Shown one piece after another: positions 15,766-23,821 of a stretch of 35,616 bases of DNA. Origin of the DNA: an uncultured Opitutaceae bacterium (GTDB lineage: Bacteria > Verrucomicrobiota > Verrucomicrobiia > Opitutales > Opitutaceae); NCBI GenBank assembly GCA_903919205.1, contig CAIXHE010000173.1, positions 1 to 35,616 on the forward strand, written 5' to 3'. The stretch's first letter is position 1. The number at the start of each line of letters is the position of its first letter. Made by a program: the position numbers and the translations under genes. The notes beneath the pieces are model-generated. The model was not told the DNA's origin. It saw only the letters and a list, made by a program, of their open reading frames with translations, and searched no databases.

Positions 15766-17250
15766 CTAGAGCCCGAGCGCCAGCTCGATTTGGCGGCAGG
15801 AGGTCTTGATGATCTCGAGCCGGGCGTGGCGCTTGTTGTTCGCGGCCACGAGGTGCCAGGGCGCCGTCCGCGTGCTGGTGAGCGCCAGCATGTCGCCCAC
15901 CGCCACCTCGTAGGAACCCCATTTCCTCCGGTTGCGCCAGTCCTCCGCGTTCATCTTGTGGCTCTTGTAGGGAGTCTTCTCGCGCGAGCGGAAGCGCCGC
16001 AGCTGCTCCTCCTTGCTGATCTGCAGCCAGAACTTGAGGACGATCACGCCGTGCTCGGTGAGCTCGCGCTCGAATTCATTGAGCTCCTTGTAGGCGCGCC
16101 TCCACTCGGCCTCGGTGGCGAATCCCTCGATGCGCTCTACGAGGACGCGCCCGTACCACGAGCGGTCGTAGATCGTCGCCATTCCCGCGCGGGGCACGTG
16201 GCGCCAGAACCGCCAGAGGTAGTGGTGGGCCTTCTCCTCGTCGGTGGGCTTCGAGACCGGGATGACCCTGAAGTCCCGCGCGTCGATCGCGTCGGTGAGG
16301 CGCCTGATGGCGCCCCCCTTTCCCGCGGCGTCCCACCCCTCGAAAACCCATACCACCGACCGGCGCTCCTGGCCGGCGGCGCGCACGGCTCGGTTGAGAC
16401 GCCCGAGCCACTTGTCCCGCTTCTTCTCGTAGGAGACCTGAGAGAGCTTGCTCTCGAGGTCGAGCGAGAGGAGCCGGCGAAGGCCCGCGGGCCGCAGCGG
16501 AACGACCGGCCGCTTGCGGCGGGGCGCCGCCGCGAGCCGCTTCTGCGCGCGCATGTGGATGCGGAATCGCGAGAGCAGGATGTCCGCGACGGTGAGGTTG
16601 CGGCCCCTGGGGTCCTCCGCGTTCACGACGTACCAGGGCGCCCCCGGCTGGTGGGTGGCGCTGCGCATGCGAGCGGCGAGCCGCTCCAGCCGGTCGAAGT
16701 CCCGCTGCGCCTTCCAGTCGTCGGGCGTCACCCGCCACGCGGTGCGCGGGTCGGACTCGAGCTCGTGCAGGCGGCTCTTCTGGGAGGCCTTGGAGAGGTT
16801 CAGCCACACCTTCACGACCAGCGCGCCCGAGGCCGCCAGCTGCCCCTCAAACCAGAGGAACCGCCTCATCATCGTGTCGAAGAGCGCGAGCTCGCGGGCG
16901 CTCCGCGGGTCCTCCCTGAGGGCCTCCGCGTACCAGCCGCCCGCGTATACGTTCATGCGTCCGTTGGCGGGCAGGGTCCTCCAGTAGCGCCACATCGCCG
17001 GCCGCTCCCGCTCCTCGTCCGTGGGCTCGTGAAACGCGAAGGTCTCGAACCCGCGGGGGTCCAGCCAGCCGTTGAGGATGTTCACCAGCTCGCCCTTTCC
17101 CGAGGCCTCCACGCCCGCGATCATCAGGATCACCGGGAAGGGCGCGGACTTGAGCTCCACCTGCATCCGGATCAGGGCCGCCCGAATGTCCGGCAGCCGC
17201 GCCTCGTACGCTTTCTTGGACAGTCGCCGGTCGTCTCCAGTTTTCGGCAT
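15766..17250 (-). CDS. pap: polyphosphate:AMP phosphotransferase (tandem PPK2 domains)
   Basis: Transfers phosphate from inorganic polyphosphate to AMP, making ADP, and so links polyphosphate stores to adenylate recovery. The 494-aa protein consists of two PPK2 domains. The first (about 10-235) has Walker A AGVEASGKG (Lys52). The second (about 275-490) has Walker A GWDAAGKGG near residue 305 and the lid/Walker-B segment YDRSWYGRVLVERIEGF near 360-376. In the first domain the corresponding segment is VYAGGWYAEALRED, lacking the conserved Asp-Arg. By analogy with characterised class II PPK2 enzymes, the C-terminal domain is probably the catalytic one. I start at ATG 17250 because MPKTGDDRRLSKKAYEARL matches the usual family N-terminus; the frame is open to a GTG at 17334. 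Confidence 0.93.
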   Translation of the reverse strand: MPKTGDDRRLSKKAYEARLPDIRAALIRMQVELKSAPFPVILMIAGVEASGKGELVNILNGWLDPRGFETFAFHEPTDEERERPAMWRYWRTLPANGRMNVYAGGWYAEALREDPRSARELALFDTMMRRFLWFEGQLAASGALVVKVWLNLSKASQKSRLHELESDPRTAWRVTPDDWKAQRDFDRLERLAARMRSATHQPGAPWYVVNAEDPRGRNLTVADILLSRFRIHMRAQKRLAAAPRRKRPVVPLRPAGLRRLLSLDLESKLSQVSYEKKRDKWLGRLNRAVRAAGQERRSVVWVFEGWDAAGKGGAIRRLTDAIDARDFRVIPVSKPTDEEKAHHYLWRFWRHVPRAGMATIYDRSWYGRVLVERIEGFATEAEWRRAYKELNEFERELTEHGVIVLKFWLQISKEEQLRRFRSREKTPYKSHKMNAEDWRNRRKWGSYEVAVGDMLALTSTRTAPWHLVAANNKRHARLEIIKTSCRQIELALGL

Positions 17251-17298
17251 TTTGCAGGGGTGTGCGCCGAGAGAAGTGCCTTGTGGGCGCTGAGTTGT

Positions 17299-17310
17299 CG
17301 AGACGTCTCG
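17299..17310. promoter_or_regulatory. 12-bp palindrome between divergent pap and EamA genes
   Basis: CGAGACGTCTCG is a perfect 12-bp palindrome near the middle of the 133-bp divergent gap 17251-17383. Its position suits an operator acting on either gene. No clear promoter hexamers could be set around it, so this is a position-and-symmetry call only. Confidence 0.3.
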
Positions 17311-17383
17311 CTCCCCGGCACCCCGAATTAACACGCTTCTCTCTTGGCGCGAGCGCGGCTTCGGGGCAGGCTGCCCGGTTCAG

Positions 17384-18376
17384 ATGGAATCGAAGGCCGC
17401 CACAGGACACGACGGGGGCAACGGGCACACGAGGGCGGTGCTCATGCTGGTGCTCGCCACCGCCTACTGGGGCGTCAGCTTCCCGATCATCAAGGCGATC
17501 ATGGACCTCGACCGGCGGATGGCCCCCGGTGCCGGGACCTGGTTCGTGGCCGCGGGGGCGCTCGCCCCCCGCTTCCTGATCGCGGCGCTGCTGATGCTGG
17601 TCTTCCGCAGGCGGGCCGACGGCCTGCCCACCCGCGCGGAGTGCCTCCAGGGCCTGGGGATCGGTTTCATGACGACGGCGGGCACGCTCCTGCAGACGGA
17701 CGGGCTGCAGTTCACGGCCGCGTCCACCTCGTCGTTCCTCACGCAGTTCTCGGCGATCCTCATTCCCGCCTGGGTGGCCCTCCACAGCAGGCGCAGCCCG
17801 GGGTTCCTCGTGTGGGCGAGCTGCGTGCTCGTGCTGGCGGGCGTCGGCATCCTCGGGCACTTCGACTGGAGGTCGTTCCGCTTCGGCCGGGGCGAGTGGG
17901 AGACGCTGCTGTGCTCGCTCTTCTTCACCGGCCAGATCCTTTGGGTGGGCAAGCCGGAGTACGCGGGCAACCGTCCGGGCCCGGTCACCCTGGTCGTGTT
18001 CGCCTCGGAGGCGGCCGCGTTTTCGCTGCTGGCGCTCGCCACCGCTCCCAACTTGGGTTCGCTCGCGGCTCCCTGGGCGTCGCCGGCGTGGCTGGGCCTG
18101 ACCCTCGTGCTCGCGGTGGTCTGCACGATCGGCGCATTCAACCTGATGAACCGCTGGCAGCCGCGGATCTCGTCAACCGAGGCCGGGCTCGTCTACTGCG
18201 CGGAACCCCTCTTCACCTCCGTGTTCGTGCTCTTCACCCCGGCCGCGATTTCCGCGGCTGCGGGAATCCGATATGCGAACGAGACCGCGACCTGGTCCCT
18301 GCTCGTGGGCGGCGGCCTGATCACGGTCGCCAACGCGGTCATGCAACTGAAGGCCAGGGGCGAAGCCGCCGGCTGA
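17384..18376 (+). CDS. EamA/DMT-superfamily transporter
   Basis: Ten-helix inner-membrane carrier of the drug/metabolite transporter superfamily, made of two EamA repeats. Repeat 1 starts with LVLATAYWGVSFPIIKAIMD, the typical W-G-x-x-F/P opening, and contains MTTAGTLLQTDGLQFTAAST and SSFLTQFSAILIPAWVA. Repeat 2 contains FFTGQILWVGKPEYAG, NLMNRWQPRISSTEAGLVYC and AEPLFTSVFVLF, matching the P-x-x-A-x-x-x-x-x-E-P-x-x-x end of the fold. It is 330 aa, the usual size. Family members export amino acids, nucleosides or other metabolites, and the substrate cannot be predicted here. An 11-bp stem hairpin overlaps its 3' end. Confidence 0.92.
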   Translation: MESKAATGHDGGNGHTRAVLMLVLATAYWGVSFPIIKAIMDLDRRMAPGAGTWFVAAGALAPRFLIAALLMLVFRRRADGLPTRAECLQGLGIGFMTTAGTLLQTDGLQFTAASTSSFLTQFSAILIPAWVALHSRRSPGFLVWASCVLVLAGVGILGHFDWRSFRFGRGEWETLLCSLFFTGQILWVGKPEYAGNRPGPVTLVVFASEAAAFSLLALATAPNLGSLAAPWASPAWLGLTLVLAVVCTIGAFNLMNRWQPRISSTEAGLVYCAEPLFTSVFVLFTPAAISAAAGIRYANETATWSLLVGGGLITVANAVMQLKARGEAAG

Positions 18377-18389
18377 GGGCCCCTGGCCT
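18351..18389. terminator. bidirectional hairpin at EamA / TonB-receptor convergence
   Basis: Perfect 11-bp arms AGGCCAGGGGC (18351-18361) and GCCCCTGGCCT (18379-18389) flank a 17-base loop that itself contains GCCG/CGGC. The first arm lies inside the last codons of the EamA gene and the second ends 9 bp before the stop of the convergent TonB-receptor gene. There is no T-run. Placement and stability suggest a shared terminator. Confidence 0.6.
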
Positions 18390-18397
18390 GCGCTTCG

Positions 18398-20560
18398 TCA
18401 GAAGGAGTAGGACGTGCTCTCGAAGATCCCGCGGCGCATGCCGTACTGCGGGGCGTTGACGCCGACCCCGGTGCCGTTGCGCAGCTCGTAGACCTTGTCG
18501 GTCAGGTTCACCACGTCGAGCCGCACCGTCCACACGTGCTTCCTGCTGATCTTGAACGTCTCCTCGGCGCCTATGCTGGCGCTGTAGTACGCGGGCACCG
18601 TGCCGCCGTTCGGGATGTTGCTCCCGTCGGGCGCGGTGGAGTCCACGCGAAGGCCCGTCCCGTAGAGGGTGTCGACATAGACCCGGGTGCTTCCCTTTGA
18701 GTGCTTCCACACGTAGTCGGCGCCGTAGGACGCCGTGAGGGCCTGGTCATGGTCCAGGAAGATCCAGTGGTCCTTCACGTAGGCGAGGTCCGCCGGAGTG
18801 AAGAGGAACTCCGCCGAGTTCCAATCCTTACCCTGCGCCACGTTGTGCGCGAGGTTCAGGTAGGTGGAGAAGCCGCCCCGCGTGTACGAGCCCGTGAACT
18901 CGAGGCCGTACACCTTGCCCTGCGCGTAGTTGAAGGCCGACAGGATCAGGGTCTGGCCGAAAAGGCCGTCATCCAGTTGGTTCTTCGCCTTCTTGTAGTA
19001 GCCATCGAGCCCGAACGTCAGGCCCTGGGCCGCCTGCAGGCTGAAGCCCGCGTCCAGGTAATCCGAGCGCTCGGAGCGCACCGGGTCGTCCTGGTCCGTC
19101 GCGGAGGCGTTGGAGGTCCCGTTGAAGGCGGCGACCGTGCTACCGGTGACATTCTCCACCGGCGGCGGGGTGAAGTAACGGGAATAGCCCGCGTGCACGG
19201 TCAGCACGCTGCCCACCTGGTCGATCAGGTTGATCCTGGGGCTCAGCTGAGCCTCCTTGTCGAAGGTGGCGTCGAACTCGTCGAGCCGGGCGCCGTAGTT
19301 GAGCGTGAGACTGCTCGTCAGCTTCCACTCGTCCTGGATGTAACCCCCTGCGAAGATGCCGCGCAGGGTCGAGGCGCTCTTGACGGCGAAGAGTGGTCCG
19401 TCGGGATTGCCGTTCACGTCGACCGGGAACACGTTGGTGGTGGAATTGGCGTCCACCCGCTCGTCCAGGAACGAGAAGCCCGCCCGGAGCGTGTGGCTGT
19501 CTCCCAGGCCGTAGCTTGAGTCACCCTGGAGGCCGCCCGAGAAGAGCTTGCGCTGCACGTCGCTGGCGACGCCGTTGAAATACACGTCACCGACGGGATC
19601 GGGGGTGAAGTGAACGCTGCTGGCGCGGCCGAACGCAGATATCTGCAGGTTGAGCTCGCCCGCGGTCCTCTGGTAGGTCGCCACGCCATAGTAGTTCTGC
19701 TCGTTCTGGTTCTCGTTGAGCGTGGCGGAGTCGAAGTTCCCGGGAAGCCAGGGCATGCCGTCGGGCGCGGTTCCGGCGGAAAGGCCGGGCCTGTCGGGAA
19801 CCTGGTAGTCGCTGTCCGACGCGCTGCCCATGAAGGTGAGGCGGCTCTGGTGGTCGAGGATGTATGACAGGTACGTGAACGTCTTGTACTGGCTCGTCGC
19901 GTCGTGGATCGGCCTTGCGCCCGGGTCGGGGTTCTCGATGCCGATCTCGTTGTGGTCGTAGCTTGCGTCGGCGTAGTAGGTGAGGTTGCCCTCGGTGCCC
20001 CCGAACTCCGCGCTCGGCCGGATCGTGCCGTAGCTGCCGCCGTAGAGGGACGCGCTGCCGCCGTCAGCGAACCCTCCCGACTTGGTCTGGATGTCGACCA
20101 CCCCGGCGGTCCGGAAGCCGTACTGTGCGGGGAGAGAGCCCGTGATCAGCTGCATGCTCTGCACGAAACGGGGGTCCAGCTCGAGGCCGAAGCCGGTGAT
20201 GCCCTCCGGCAGGAGCACGTCGTTGATGCGGTACTGGAGGTTGGCGTGCTCGCCCCTCACGTGCAGGTCGCCGTTGGCCGCGGAGTCCTCGGCGACGCCG
20301 GGCGCGCGCAGCAGCACCTGGTTGAAGGGCGCGTCGGCGCCCTCCGGCATGTTGAGGATCTGCTCGTCGCTCATCACGAACGAGGTGGCGCCGAGGCTCG
20401 GCTGGATCAGCTCGCGGCTCTCGTCGAGTGCGCTGGTCACGACGACCGGGTCAAGCTGCGTCACCGGAGCGGCCGCCCCGGCGGGCGGCGCGGTCTGTGC
20501 GCGGGAAACCGCAGCGAGGGCGGTGGCGAGGAGGAGGGGAGAGGTGGCTCTGAAATTCAT
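18398..20560 (-). CDS. TonB-dependent outer-membrane receptor
   Basis: Outer-membrane beta-barrel that imports a scarce ligand using energy passed from TonB. The signal peptide spans about 1-22 (NFRATSPLLLATALAAVSRA). A short TonB-box-like stretch follows (LDPVVVTSAL), then the plug domain (about 50-165: NQVLLRAPGVAEDSAANGDL, VRGEHANLQYRINDVLLPEG, GFRTAGVVDIQTKSGG). The barrel ends in an aromatic residue (TSYSF), as outer-membrane proteins do. At 720 aa it is average for the family. ATG 20560 is preferred over the upstream in-frame start at 20608 because it begins directly with the signal peptide. The His-rich DUF2946-like gene just upstream points to a metal or metal-chelate substrate, which is inference only. 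Confidence 0.95.
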   Translation of the reverse strand: MNFRATSPLLLATALAAVSRAQTAPPAGAAAPVTQLDPVVVTSALDESRELIQPSLGATSFVMSDEQILNMPEGADAPFNQVLLRAPGVAEDSAANGDLHVRGEHANLQYRINDVLLPEGITGFGLELDPRFVQSMQLITGSLPAQYGFRTAGVVDIQTKSGGFADGGSASLYGGSYGTIRPSAEFGGTEGNLTYYADASYDHNEIGIENPDPGARPIHDATSQYKTFTYLSYILDHQSRLTFMGSASDSDYQVPDRPGLSAGTAPDGMPWLPGNFDSATLNENQNEQNYYGVATYQRTAGELNLQISAFGRASSVHFTPDPVGDVYFNGVASDVQRKLFSGGLQGDSSYGLGDSHTLRAGFSFLDERVDANSTTNVFPVDVNGNPDGPLFAVKSASTLRGIFAGGYIQDEWKLTSSLTLNYGARLDEFDATFDKEAQLSPRINLIDQVGSVLTVHAGYSRYFTPPPVENVTGSTVAAFNGTSNASATDQDDPVRSERSDYLDAGFSLQAAQGLTFGLDGYYKKAKNQLDDGLFGQTLILSAFNYAQGKVYGLEFTGSYTRGGFSTYLNLAHNVAQGKDWNSAEFLFTPADLAYVKDHWIFLDHDQALTASYGADYVWKHSKGSTRVYVDTLYGTGLRVDSTAPDGSNIPNGGTVPAYYSASIGAEETFKISRKHVWTVRLDVVNLTDKVYELRNGTGVGVNAPQYGMRRGIFESTSYSF

Positions 20561-20613
20561 TGCGGGAAGGGGAGGTTGGGTCTGCGGCTGCGGCGGTGGG
20601 CCGCCCATCTTCG

Positions 20614-20665
20614 CGGCACGCGTCGCGTGCCGGCTGTTCGAGTCTGGGAGGCCCGCGGGGCCTCC
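20614..20665 (-). promoter_or_regulatory. structured leader before the TonB-receptor gene
   Basis: The 153-bp gap between the His-rich protein and the receptor contains two perfect hairpins: CGGCACGC/GCGTGCCG (20614-20632, 3-base loop) and GGAGGCCC/GGGCCTCC (20647-20665, 3-base loop). They could slow or end read-through, or fold into a regulatory 5' leader. I looked for a cobalamin-riboswitch B12 box and saw none. Confidence 0.4.
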
Positions 20666-20713
20666 GGGTCCGGCTGGGCGCTCCCTGCGGGGGCGCCTGC
20701 CTCTGTCGGGCCC

Positions 20714-21082
20714 TCAGGCCGCCCGAAGGGGCGGCGCCTGCGTGGGCAGATGGAGGTAGCGGGCCTTCTCGCGGGCCAGCTGCTCGAGAATCGGATACCC
20801 CGTCGCGCGCAGCGCCCGGGGCGCGCCTTGCGCCGCCAGCAGGACCAGCGCGAGCACGAGGCCCTGGCTGAACAGCGTCACTGCGCAGCCGTCCTCGTCC
20901 GCAAGGGCCCCCTGCGAGGGCGGCCCGGCATGGTGCTGGGAAGCCCCCTTGGCGTGCCCGTGGACGCTGTCATGGAGGTCCGGGCTCGAGGAGAGCACCG
21001 TCAGGGCAAGCACCAGCGCGATCGCAACGGATGCGACCAGGGAGGTCAGCAGGGACGGGCGTCTCTTGGCGGCTCGGGACAC
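20714..21082 (-). CDS. His-rich DUF2946-like secreted/membrane protein
   Basis: A 122-aa protein with a basic start and an N-terminal hydrophobic segment (about 11-32). A His-rich stretch follows (SSSPDLHDSVHGHAKGASQH), then DEDGCAVTLFSQGLVLALVL with a single Cys, and an Arg-rich tail. The pattern of a His cluster, then a Cys, then a second hydrophobic segment resembles DUF2946 proteins, which often sit beside copper- or cobalt-related TonB receptors and are thought to bind metal in the periplasm. It starts 6 bp after the DNA glycosylase stop and precedes the TonB receptor on the same strand, so the three may share a transcript. The function as a metal binder is inference from composition and context. 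Confidence 0.7.
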   Translation of the reverse strand: MSRAAKRRPSLLTSLVASVAIALVLALTVLSSSPDLHDSVHGHAKGASQHHAGPPSQGALADEDGCAVTLFSQGLVLALVLLAAQGAPRALRATGYPILEQLAREKARYLHLPTQAPPLRAA

Positions 21083-21088
21083 GGGGCC

Positions 21089-21787
21089 CTAACTTCCCCG
21101 GTTTTTCCCTTGGGTCAATGGGAGACTTGGCGGCGGGGCCGACCCCCGGCTGCGGGCCGGCCGTGGGTCCAGGCCCAGCGTGGGGTCCTGCATCCACCGC
21201 GGGCCGCTCACCGAGGGGCTTCCCCGGACGAAGAAGCGAAGGGGCTTGTGCGCGTCTTTGGTGATCCCGATGCGCACGCTTGTGCCCACCTCCACCGGGC
21301 CGCCGCAAGGCCGCGGGTTCGCCAGCCAGAGCGTCCCTGAGGCGCAGAGATCCGCCCCGTCGAGGCTCCGGTCGATGCCGAGCGCGGCCGCGAGGCAGCC
21401 CGGTCCGCTTGCCAGCCTGGGGTCTGTCGCCCCGGTGCGCCTCGTCCGCATCCGCTCGATCCCCTGGAGCGGCTCCAGCGCCCGCAGGAGCACCCCGCCC
21501 CCAACGCCCTCGGGCTCCGCGGACACATTCATGGCGAACCACGTCCCGTAGACGAAGTACACATAGGCATGGCCGGGGCGCAGGAACATGGAGTGGTTGC
21601 GCTCGGTCCGCCCTCGGAAGCTGTGTGCCGCCGCGTCTCCGACGCCGTAGGCCTCCGTCTCGACGATGCGGCCGCTCATCCGCCCCCAGCGGGAGTCGTG
21701 CACGAGGACCTTTCCCAGGAGAAAGCGTGCCAGCTGCGCGGCGTCGGCCGGCAGCTCGGACCTGCGCAGGCGGCGAAGGGAGCCCAT
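21089..21787 (-). CDS. mpg: 3-methyladenine DNA glycosylase (AAG/MPG family)
   Basis: Base-excision-repair enzyme that removes alkylated and deaminated purines such as 3-methyladenine and hypoxanthine. The 232-aa protein carries the family signatures in order: [24 protein letters not shown] with the catalytic Glu, [31 protein letters not shown] with the intercalating Tyr region, [10 protein letters not shown], and [13 protein letters not shown]. The C-terminal 30 residues are Pro/Ser/Arg-rich and beyond the usual domain. It diverges from yjbQ (112 bp apart) and is the first gene of the minus-strand set leading to the His-rich protein. A functional link to those genes is not obvious. Confidence 0.92.
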   Translation of the reverse strand: MGSLRRLRRSELPADAAQLARFLLGKVLVHDSRWGRMSGRIVETEAYGVGDAAAHSFRGRTERNHSMFLRPGHAYVYFVYGTWFAMNVSAEPEGVGGGVLLRALEPLQGIERMRTRRTGATDPRLASGPGCLAAALGIDRSLDGADLCASGTLWLANPRPCGGPVEVGTSVRIGITKDAHKPLRFFVRGSPSVSGPRWMQDPTLGLDPRPARSRGSAPPPSLPLTQGKNRGS

Positions 21788-21878
21788 AGGGGTATGCGAG
21801 ACGCCGGGCGCGTGGGGTCAACCGCCGAACGCGAGCACGGCCCTTGGGAGTTGTCAGCGTGAGGCAGGCGTGCCAGAA

Positions 21879-21894
21879 GGTCTCGACCGAGACC
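21879..21894 (+). promoter_or_regulatory. hairpin over the ribosome-binding site of yjbQ
   Basis: GGTCTC-gacc-GAGACC forms a perfect 6-bp stem (7 bp if the loop closes to two bases) that ends 5 bases before ATG 21900. The only Shine-Dalgarno-like sequence, AGAAGG at 21875-21880, runs into its left arm. It could block ribosome binding in the mRNA or be a dyad operator in the DNA. Confidence 0.4.
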
Positions 21895-21899
21895 GCTCC

Positions 21900-22316
21900 A
21901 TGAAATCCCACCGCAAGGAACTCTGGTTCGAAGTGCCCCAGCGCAGGCAGCTGATCAACATCACGAGCGAGGTGGAGCGGGCGCTGGGGCAGAGCGGGAT
22001 CACGGAGGGCCTCTGCCTCGTGAACGCCATGCACATCTCCGCCTCCGTGTTCATCAACGACGACGAGCGGGGCCTTCACGCAGACCTGGAGAAATGGCTC
22101 GAGCGGCTGGCCCCTGAGAAGCCGCACGGCCAGTACGCCCACAACCGGGGCGAGGACAACGCGGACGCGCATCTGAAGCGAACGATCATGGGCCGCGAGG
22201 TCGTCGTCGCGGTGACCGCGGGCCGGCTCGACCTCGGCCCCTGGGAGCAGGTCTTCTACGGCGAGTTCGACGGCATGCGCAGGAAGCGCGTGCTGATCAA
22301 GATCATCGGCGCCTGA
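21900..22316 (+). CDS. yjbQ: YjbQ family protein (UPF0047)
   Basis: A 138-aa protein of the YjbQ/UPF0047 family. Members show weak thiamine-phosphate synthase activity in vitro (hence 'secondary thiamine-phosphate synthase'), but their true role is open. The conserved core is present: [56 protein letters not shown] with metal-binding His residues, [16 protein letters not shown] and [14 protein letters not shown] 21900 is the family start; the frame stays open upstream to 21666, which is antisense to the glycosylase gene. A GNAT acetyltransferase follows after 51 bp on the same strand. Confidence 0.93.
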   Translation: MKSHRKELWFEVPQRRQLINITSEVERALGQSGITEGLCLVNAMHISASVFINDDERGLHADLEKWLERLAPEKPHGQYAHNRGEDNADAHLKRTIMGREVVVAVTAGRLDLGPWEQVFYGEFDGMRRKRVLIKIIGA

Positions 22317-22367
22317 GCCGGCGCCCGCGGCGTTGCAAGCGCCGGCCGGCGCCCTCATCTCTGCGCC

Positions 22368-22841
22368 ATGAACCTTCGACCCGCGGCGCCCGCCGACGTC
22401 CCGCTCATCCTGGAATTCATCCGCGCCCTGGCCGACTACGAGAAGTTGAGCCACGAGGTCGAGGCCACCGAGGCGGGCCTCGCCGGCACGCTCTTTCCGG
22501 GGGAGGGAAGCCCGGCCGCGGAGTGCCTGCTCGCGTTCGAGGGCGAGGAAGCCGCAGGCTTTGCGATCTACTTCACCACCTACTCGACCTTCCTGGCCCG
22601 GCCCGGCCTTTATCTGGAGGACATCTTCGTGAAGCCGGCCCTCCGCGGCCGCGGGCTCGGGCGTGCGATGATCCTCCACCTAGCCCGCCTCGCGAACGAG
22701 CGCGGCTGCGGCCGGATGGAGTGGTCGGTGCTCGACTGGAACGAGCCCGCGATCCGGTTCTACGAGTCGCTCGGGGCTCGGCGCATGCAGGAGTGGACGA
22801 CCTGCCGCCTCTCCGGGGAGGCGCTCACGCGCCTCGCCTAG
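22368..22841 (+). CDS. GNAT-family N-acetyltransferase (diamine-acetyltransferase-like)
   Basis: Acetyl-CoA-dependent acetyltransferase, 157 aa, covering a single GNAT domain. It opens with LRPAAPADVPLILEFIRALA. It has the beta4/beta5 pair GFAIYFTTYSTFLARPGLYL and EDIFVKPALRGRGLGRAM, the R-G-x-G-L-G acetyl-CoA loop, and then EWSVLDWNEPAIRFYESLGA. The YLEDIFVKP and LDWNEPAI segments resemble spermidine/spermine acetyltransferase-type GNATs (SSAT/SAT2), so a small polyamine or amino-acid-like amine is a reasonable substrate guess. It is the last gene of a plus-strand pair with yjbQ and converges on the response regulator. Confidence 0.9.
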   Translation: MNLRPAAPADVPLILEFIRALADYEKLSHEVEATEAGLAGTLFPGEGSPAAECLLAFEGEEAAGFAIYFTTYSTFLARPGLYLEDIFVKPALRGRGLGRAMILHLARLANERGCGRMEWSVLDWNEPAIRFYESLGARRMQEWTTCRLSGEALTRLA

Positions 22842-22893
22842 CGGTTCGGTTCCAGCGCGCGTCAGCCGGCCGCAGCCGACGCTCCCGGCCCGC

Positions 22894-23586
22894 TCACGTT
22901 CCCGAGTGGGGAATCATGTATCCCTTGCCCGGCACGCTTACGATCCATGGATGGCCCGGCTCGCGGTCGCCCAGCTTGGAGCGCAGGCGCCAGATGTGAG
23001 TGTCGAGGACGTGGGAGTCACCCGATACGACCCCCCAGATGCGGTCCATGATGTCGTCCCGGGAAATGGGCTGGCCCCGGGACTCGCCGAGCAGGTGCAG
23101 CAGCCGGAAGTCGGTGGGGGAAAGCCGGACGGCGACGCCTCCCCGGTCCGCCGTGACTGACCGAAAATCGACCCGGAGGTCTCCGAGGTGCAGCTCCTGC
23201 ACCGCCGCCTTCTCCTGGAACCGCCGGAGAAGGGACCGGATGCGGGCGGTGAGCTCGGCCGCGCTGCACGGTTTGCCCACATAGCCATCCGCCCCGGCGT
23301 CCAGGCCCTTTACCCGGGAATCCAAGTCGTTGACTCCCGTGATCATAAGCACCGGGAACCCAAATCCCCGGCGCTTGAGCTCGTGGAGGACCTCGAAGCC
23401 GGTCATCCCCGGCATATCGATGTCGAGAATCAGCAGGTCTGGTGCGCCCAGGTCGACCCGGGCGAGGGCCTCGGAGGGATCCCCGAACTCCTTCACCGTA
23501 TAGCCATCAGTCAACAACGTGGAGGAAAAGGCCTTACGAAGGTCCGAATCGTCGTCCAGAAGCCAGATTTCGGGCGGGTGTTGCAT
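22894..23586 (-). CDS. OmpR/PhoB-family response regulator
   Basis: DNA-binding response regulator of a two-component system, 230 aa. The receiver domain (1-120) has the acidic pocket WLLDDDSD, the phospho-acceptor Asp55 in LILDIDMPG, Thr83 in MITG, and Lys105 in VGKP. The C-terminal winged helix (about 130-228) has LSPTDFRLLHLLGESRGQP, SRDDIMDRIWG, VLDTHIWRLRSKLG and the wing VPGKGYMIPH. No histidine kinase is adjacent. The nearest is the hybrid kinase at 29153, which has its own receiver. It diverges from the chemoreceptor at 23822 across a 235-bp gap and could regulate that gene. Confidence 0.95.
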   Translation of the reverse strand: MQHPPEIWLLDDDSDLRKAFSSTLLTDGYTVKEFGDPSEALARVDLGAPDLLILDIDMPGMTGFEVLHELKRRGFGFPVLMITGVNDLDSRVKGLDAGADGYVGKPCSAAELTARIRSLLRRFQEKAAVQELHLGDLRVDFRSVTADRGGVAVRLSPTDFRLLHLLGESRGQPISRDDIMDRIWGVVSGDSHVLDTHIWRLRSKLGDREPGHPWIVSVPGKGYMIPHSGT

Positions 23587-23775
23587 CAGAATGAGCGGGC
23601 CTTTGGGAAGGGTGTCAGGGGCTCCCCCGGAGTATTACGCGTTTGTGAGTACAGGGGTCGAAGCGCCGGTCCGATTGAAGGTGGGAATGAGATTCCTTCC
23701 GTTCCCTTCGTTATGCGCCGACACCCTTGAATGCGAGCCTGTAAGGGGCCTCTCTGGCCGGGATGGCCTGTAACT

Positions 23776-23799
23776 TATTGATGACAATCGGCATCAATA
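23776..23799. promoter_or_regulatory. inverted-repeat operator before the chemoreceptor gene
   Basis: TATTGATG-N8-CATCAATA, perfect 8-bp arms, 22 bp before ATG 23822 in the 235-bp gap that also serves the divergent response regulator. The core TTGATG-N8-CATCAA matches the half-site pair TTGATA-N8-CATCAA in the marR intergenic region at 34054-34073, including several spacer bases (ending GG before CATCAA). A MarR-type or similar dimeric regulator is the likely binder. No sigma-28-type flagellar promoter is seen. Confidence 0.6.
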
Positions 23800-23821
23800 T
23801 CCCCGCCTTGACTCTTTCTCC

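Noticed and set aside
20630..20660. A tRNA T-arm-like sequence (GTTCGAGTC).
   Set aside because: The flanking bases do not pair as a 5-bp T stem, and no acceptor, D or anticodon arms can be placed around it.
20561..20713. A cobalamin riboswitch before the TonB-dependent receptor.
   Set aside because: Hairpins are present, but the conserved B12-box and the conserved riboswitch core could not be found.
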